Shown here: piece after piece, positions 4,286-5,370 of the stretch
Numbering within the stretch: position 1 is the stretch's first letter
How the letters are laid out: each line of letters begins with the position of its first letter
Translations under genes and position numbers: made by a program
The notes under the pieces: model-generated
What the model saw: the letters and a program-made list of their open reading frames with translations, nothing else
Databases searched by the model: none
What the model was told of the DNA's origin: nothing
NCBI GenBank assembly: GCA_031256815.1
Contig: JAIRPU010000163.1
Coordinates: 1-5,370 of the forward strand
Reading direction: 5' to 3'
DNA: 5,370 bases
Origin: Spirochaetaceae bacterium
GTDB lineage: Bacteria; Spirochaetota; Spirochaetia; Treponematales; Breznakiellaceae

Positions 4286-4905
4286 AACTTCAGGTTCCCT
4301 TTGCAAAAACACTTTGTTCACCGGCTTTGCTGCTCAGCGCCGCCCCGCTCCTTATTATAAGCACTTCCCGCCTGGCGTTTGCTTTGATTGCCGCCTGCGC
4401 GTTAATTTGGACTGCGGGAATTTCAATTTGCATAAGCAGGCTTCCGCAAAGAATTTTCCCTCAAAAAACATTCTTTGGGATTTTGCCTTTATTCCTTTTT
4501 TCGTGGACGGCAAGCCTTTTCTTCTTTGTGCTGGAAATTTTAAATCCGGTGCTTGCACAGGAAACAATGCTTATTGTGCTTATTACACCGGCCATGTTTT
4601 TTGCAGGCGGTATTTGTAACCGTACCCAAAACTTAAGCTTTAAAGCGGCGCTTGGAAAAACGCTTGGCGAAACTTCCGTATCCGGCGCTTTTTTTGTATG
4701 TTTTGCCGTTTTGCGCGAAACTTTGGGTTACGGCGCGCTTTCTATTCCATGCAGAGAGGGAATAAAAGAGTTGTTTTCGTTTGAAGGCGACGCATTCCCC
4801 GTTCAAATAATTTCCAGCGCGTCTGGAGCATTTTTGCTTTTAGGATATATTTTCTTTATAGCGCGCTTTATCCGGCCGCGAAAGGCAAAGGAGGACGCAG
4901 TATGA
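4282..4905 (+). CDS. rnfE: RnfE-like membrane subunit (RnfE/NqrD family), Fe-S cysteines replaced
   Basis: Polytopic membrane protein of 207 residues from GTG 4282, the usual RnfE length and N-terminus. In the family, RnfE pairs with RnfA as inverted half-complexes and the two bind one 2Fe-2S cluster within the membrane through cysteines in L-G-L-C-P-A-L-A-V-T and N-C-A-I-L-G-R. Here the first motif reads LLSAAPLLIISTS (17-29), with Ala21 in place of Cys before the proline. The second reads AGGICNR (108-114), with Gly109 in place of Cys, although Cys112 is nearby. Retained features include TLGETSVSGAFF (127-138) and LRETLGYG (144-151), the counterpart of I-R-E-x-L-G-x-G. Stop and start overlap rnfA in ATGA. 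The charged tail (198-205) is cytoplasmic by the positive-inside rule. Confidence 0.8.
   Translation: MKLQVPFAKTLCSPALLLSAAPLLIISTSRLAFALIAACALIWTAGISICISRLPQRIFPQKTFFGILPLFLFSWTASLFFFVLEILNPVLAQETMLIVLITPAMFFAGGICNRTQNLSFKAALGKTLGETSVSGAFFVCFAVLRETLGYGALSIPCREGIKELFSFEGDAFPVQIISSASGAFLLLGYIFFIARFIRPRKAKEDAV
4887..4894 (+). promoter_or_regulatory. rnfA ribosome binding site
   Basis: AAAGGAGG, the strongest Shine-Dalgarno in the window, lies 7 bases before ATG 4902. Confidence 0.8.
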
Positions 4906-5370
4906 ACTCAATCGCCCTGGCCGTGCTTTCGGGATTTTTTCTTAACCTTCCACTGCATTTTGGAATCGGCGTCAGCGATATTTATGCTGAACGCGAAGCG
5001 CGTTTTCTAAATTATGTGCTTAAAGCGTTAATTCTTTTTTTTACACTACTGCTCCAATGGCTGCTTTTTGCCCTTGTATTTTCTCCAATGATGCTTGGAT
5101 TTTTTAAGTATTTTTTACTTTTGCCTGTTGGAGCGTTTTTCCCGCTTTGTTTGCGTTTTATATTACAAAAAATATTTCCCAAATTGTTAAAAAAAGAGGA
5201 TGTTTTCGTGTTTTCTTATGGCAGCGGAGCCAGTATTGCGGCGTGTTTAATTATGCTTTCCATTGCGGGAAGCCTGGCAGAGGCGCTTGTTATTGCCTCA
5301 GGATTTTCGGGCGGCACTTTGTTTTCAATGCTGCTGCTTCGTTCTATTCTTTTTCGTGTAGAACGCGAAA
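4902..5370 (+). CDS. rnfA: RnfA-like membrane subunit (RnfA/NqrE family), 3' end outside window
   Basis: The first 156 residues of a hydrophobic protein; RnfA is about 190 long, so some 35-40 residues lie beyond the edge. It starts at an ATGA overlap with rnfE behind a strong Shine-Dalgarno. Family-like parts: the N-terminal L-N-(x)n-G-V-S pattern (14-25; compare N-N-F-V-L...L-G-V-S) and SLAEALVIASGFSGGTLFS (124-142), matching the helix that follows the second half-motif in RnfA. The first motif normally contains L-C-P-F-L-G-V-S; here it is shortened to FGIGVS (20-25) without cysteine. Aligning on the preceding K-x-x-P (90-93), the N-C-A-V-L-G motif falls on GASIAA (109-114), Ala110 in place of Cys. 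Cys83 and Cys115 exist but not in the expected places. Similarity is weak, and gene order supports the call. An rnfB, if present, would be expected next. Confidence 0.72.
   Translation, partial: MNSIALAVLSGFFLNLPLHFGIGVSDIYAEREARFLNYVLKALILFFTLLLQWLLFALVFSPMMLGFFKYFLLLPVGAFFPLCLRFILQKIFPKLLKKEDVFVFSYGSGASIAACLIMLSIAGSLAEALVIASGFSGGTLFSMLLLRSILFRVERE

Noticed and set aside
2733..5370. Operon as Na+-NQR (nqrBCDE) rather than Rnf
   Set aside because: The gene order is the same in both, but the first protein lacks the long N-terminus of NqrB, the second is far too short for NqrC (about 260 residues), and no nqrA precedes. Rnf-type naming fits better, though the distinction is not certain.

Overview
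The window reads as a bacterial chromosomal segment of mixed base composition, most likely from a spirochaete of the Treponema type. That assignment is an inference from three things: the look of the MraZ and RsmH proteins, an Rnf-type gene set, and Ala/Arg/Pro-coding GC-rich repeats like those I associate with treponemes. No marker in the window proves it. All convincing genes are on the + strand.

Region 1 (1-1050) is an accessory patch. An AT-rich hicA-hicB toxin-antitoxin pair (163-753), with its own near-consensus promoter, sits between GC-rich non-coding blocks. The same repeat occurs in both flanks in the same orientation (55-118 and 988-1020). The right-hand block also holds a 19-bp direct repeat, a perfect 13-bp GC-rich hairpin, and a perfect 14-bp AT-rich hairpin followed by a T tract.

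Region 2 (1052-2521) is the head of a division and cell wall (dcw) cluster: mraZ, overlapping rsmH by 17 bp. A sigma70-type promoter is followed at once by a ladder of five 10-bp units (TGGCGAAAAA-like) that runs across the mraZ start codon. This fits the MraZ autoregulatory operator. The usual next genes (ftsL, ftsI and so on) do not follow.

Region 3 (2522-2732) is a 211-bp intergenic stretch with a GC-rich foldback, a weak terminator candidate and a perfect 12-bp inverted repeat overlapping a likely promoter.

Region 4 (2733 to the right edge) is a tightly overlapping operon of four membrane-protein genes in the order rnfD-rnfG-rnfE-rnfA (the last cut by the window edge). Their folds resemble the membrane subunits of Rnf/Na+-NQR ion-translocating oxidoreductases. 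By my by-eye alignment to family motifs, the residues that carry the redox cofactors are missing or altered: the covalent-FMN motif in RnfG is gone and in RnfD degraded, and the cysteines that hold the intramembrane 2Fe-2S cluster in RnfE and RnfA are replaced. No rnfC precedes rnfD. The reading frames are intact and translationally coupled, which argues against simple decay. This possible 'cofactor-stripped' Rnf-like complex is the most interesting object in the window.
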